Assembly (NCBI GenBank): GCA_023395695.1
Contig: JAEWYJ010000275.1
Span: 1-15,592, forward strand
Direction of reading: 5' to 3'
Length of the DNA stretch: 15,592 bases
Source of the DNA: Bacillota bacterium
GTDB taxonomy: Bacteria; Bacillota; Clostridia; Oscillospirales; Ruminococcaceae
The notes beneath the pieces are model-generated. The model was not told the origin of the DNA, did not search any database, and was given only the letters and a program-made list of their open reading frames with translations. Shown one piece after another: positions 14,097-15,592 of the stretch (its first letter is position 1; every line of letters begins with the position of its first letter). Position numbers and translations under genes: made by a program.

Positions 14097-15584
14097 ATGG
14101 AAAGCGCGACCAACCACCGCATCTATGAAGACATTGCCCGACGCACCGACGGGGATATTTACATCGGCGTTGTCGGCCCGGTACGAACCGGAAAGTCCAC
14201 TCTGATCAAAAAGTTTATGGAGCAGATGGTGCTGCCGAATATCAGCGACCCGGCCTGGCGCGACCGCGCCACCGATGAAATGCCGCAGTCGGCGGCGGGC
14301 AGAACCATTATGACCACCGAGCCGAAATTCATTCCGGAAGAGGCCGTGCGCATCTCGGTGGATAACAATGCGCAGTGCAATGTGCGCCTTATCGACTGTG
14401 TGGGCTACATTGTGCCGAGTTCCTTGGGCTATATTGAAAACGACCAGCCCCGCATGGTGATGACGCCGTGGTTTGACCGGGAGATTCCGTTTAATATGGC
14501 GGCCGAAATTGGCACCGACAAGGTTATTAAGGAGCATTCCACCATCGGCCTTGTGGTGACGACAGACGGGTCCATCTCCGACATTCCGCGTGAGGAATAT
14601 GAAGAGGCCGAGCAGCGGGTCATCAATGAGCTTTCGGCCATTGGCAAGCCGTTTGCCGTCGTGCTCAACTGCGTCAGCCCCGAGTCGGAGCAGGCACAGG
14701 CGCTGGCAGCACGGATGGAAGAAAAATATCAGGAGCCGGTCACGCCGCTCAACTGCCTGGGACTGGATGCCCAGGGCATCGAAAAAATTCTGCAAAGTGT
14801 GCTGTACCAGTTCCCGCTCAAGCAGATCGCCATTGAAATTCCGCGCTGGATCGTCGCGCTCGAGAAGGACCACTGGCTGAAAAAGGCGCTGTACGACGCC
14901 GTCAAGCAGTCTACCTTCAGCATTAAGCGCATGCGGGAGCTGCCCGAAAAGTTGGGCGCTGCCAAGAAATGCGAATATCTCAACGATTTTGCGCTTGATT
15001 CAATCGATTTTGGGCAGGGCAGCGCCCGCGCCCGCGCAACGGTGGACCCTAAGCTCTTTTACCGCGTCATCGGCGAGTCGACCGGCATTGATGTTCAGGA
15101 CGACACCGATCTTATGCCTGTGATGATTAAGCTTGCCGGTATTATGCGCGAGCACGCAAAGTACCGACACGCGCTTGACGAGGTGGCCGCCACCGGCTAT
15201 GGCATTGTTATGCCGACGATGGAACAGCTGACGCTTGAAGAGCCCGAAATTATCAAGCAGGGCGGGCGGTACGGTGTTAAGCTGCGCGCCTCGGCGCCGT
15301 CCATACACATGATGCGTGCCGATATTTCCACCGAGGTCTCGCCAATTGTAGGCAGCGAAAAGCAGTCGCAGGAGCTGGTGGAGTACCTGCTTTCGGAGTT
15401 TGAGAGCGACCCGGCCAAGATATGGAGCTCAAATATCTTTGGCAAGAGCCTGCATGAGCTGGTCAACGAAGGGCTGCACAACAAGCTCTACCGCATGCCG
15501 ACCGACGCCCGCGGCAAGCTGACCGAAACGATTGAGCGCATTATCAATGACGGCTGCTCCGGACTGATCTGCATTATTCTATAG
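14097..15584 (+). CDS. spoIVA: Stage IV sporulation protein A, spore-coat scaffold ATPase
   Basis: 495 aa (492 in B. subtilis), complete. SpoIVA binds and hydrolyses ATP and polymerises on the outer forespore membrane, forming the basement layer on which coat proteins assemble. Seen here: Walker A GPVRTGKST (27-35, K33), PQSAAGRTIMTTEPKF (63-78), the Walker B-like RLIDCVGY (97-104, D100), EHSTIGLVVTTDGS in the middle of the ATPase domain, a helical middle region, and a conserved C-terminal region with YGIVMP, EPEIIKQGGRYGVKLRA and APSIHMM, ending in GLICIIL, close to GLIAIIL of B. subtilis. The C-terminal region is the part that contacts SpoVM in B. subtilis. The ATG at 14097 has AGGGGAG (14082-14088); an in-frame GTG at 14076 would lie upstream of this site and is rejected. 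Second gene after the SipL-like gene. Confidence 0.97.
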   Translation: MESATNHRIYEDIARRTDGDIYIGVVGPVRTGKSTLIKKFMEQMVLPNISDPAWRDRATDEMPQSAAGRTIMTTEPKFIPEEAVRISVDNNAQCNVRLIDCVGYIVPSSLGYIENDQPRMVMTPWFDREIPFNMAAEIGTDKVIKEHSTIGLVVTTDGSISDIPREEYEEAEQRVINELSAIGKPFAVVLNCVSPESEQAQALAARMEEKYQEPVTPLNCLGLDAQGIEKILQSVLYQFPLKQIAIEIPRWIVALEKDHWLKKALYDAVKQSTFSIKRMRELPEKLGAAKKCEYLNDFALDSIDFGQGSARARATVDPKLFYRVIGESTGIDVQDDTDLMPVMIKLAGIMREHAKYRHALDEVAATGYGIVMPTMEQLTLEEPEIIKQGGRYGVKLRASAPSIHMMRADISTEVSPIVGSEKQSQELVEYLLSEFESDPAKIWSSNIFGKSLHELVNEGLHNKLYRMPTDARGKLTETIERIINDGCSGLICIIL

Positions 15585-15592
15585 TACCGGGG

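Noticed and set aside
14004..14873. 289-codon open frame on the - strand opposite spoIVA
   Set aside because: It overlaps an unmistakable spoIVA and the SipL-like gene end, with no ribosome site or recognisable domain.
1..15592. CRISPR arrays, tRNA or rRNA genes, insertion sequences
   Set aside because: No regularly spaced repeats, tRNA cloverleaf, rRNA segment or transposase-like protein was seen.

Overview
The window looks like chromosome from a GC-rich, spore-forming, probably butyrate-producing member of the Clostridia (Oscillospiraceae/Ruminococcaceae-like). Three things support this: a clostridial-type housekeeping operon around a PASTA kinase, a thl-crt-hbd butyryl-CoA pathway module, and a spore-coat assembly locus (spoVM, a SipL-like SPOCS/LysM gene and spoIVA). 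The placement is inferred from gene content and protein character only.

Left part (15-7988, all +): a tightly packed, translationally coupled operon of rsmB, rlmN, a PP2C phosphatase, a PASTA Ser/Thr kinase, rsgA and thiN, followed 40 bp later by a MATE transporter. Most junctions overlap or lie within a few bases. The order matches the Bacillus subtilis yloM-yloN-prpC-prkC-cpgA-(rpe)-thiN cluster, but rpe is absent. The genes cover rRNA modification, 30S maturation, cell-envelope signalling by an antagonistic kinase/phosphatase pair, and thiamine pyrophosphate formation.

Gap 7989-8569: no protein gene recognised. It holds a possible extended -10 element, a 116-nt segment closed by a perfect 10-bp inverted repeat, and a strong + strand terminator. 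Together these could be an undescribed small RNA of about 275 nt. A separate strong terminator facing the other way closes the next operon.

Middle part (8570-11631, all -): thl, crt and hbd, transcribed in that order, convert acetyl-CoA to crotonyl-CoA. The module ends at a 12-bp-stem terminator with no bcd/etfBA. An AT-rich control region (about 11690-11920) carries candidate promoters and palindromes, including a partial Rex-like site. Hbd lacks the acidic cofactor-selecting residue after beta-2, which suggests altered NAD/NADP preference.

Right part (12037-15584): a sporulation locus. A 25-codon gene on the - strand (12037-12114) reads as SpoVM, including the proline at position 9. Upstream of it on the same strand is a 53-aa two-helix membrane protein ending in four tryptophans. 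Divergently, on the + strand, a SipL-like gene with three SPOCS/DUF3794 regions and a LysM domain sits directly before spoIVA, preceded by a SigE-like promoter. The membrane anchor, the ATPase scaffold and its LysM partner for the basal spore-coat layer are thus encoded within about 3.5 kb. This is the most interesting arrangement in the window.
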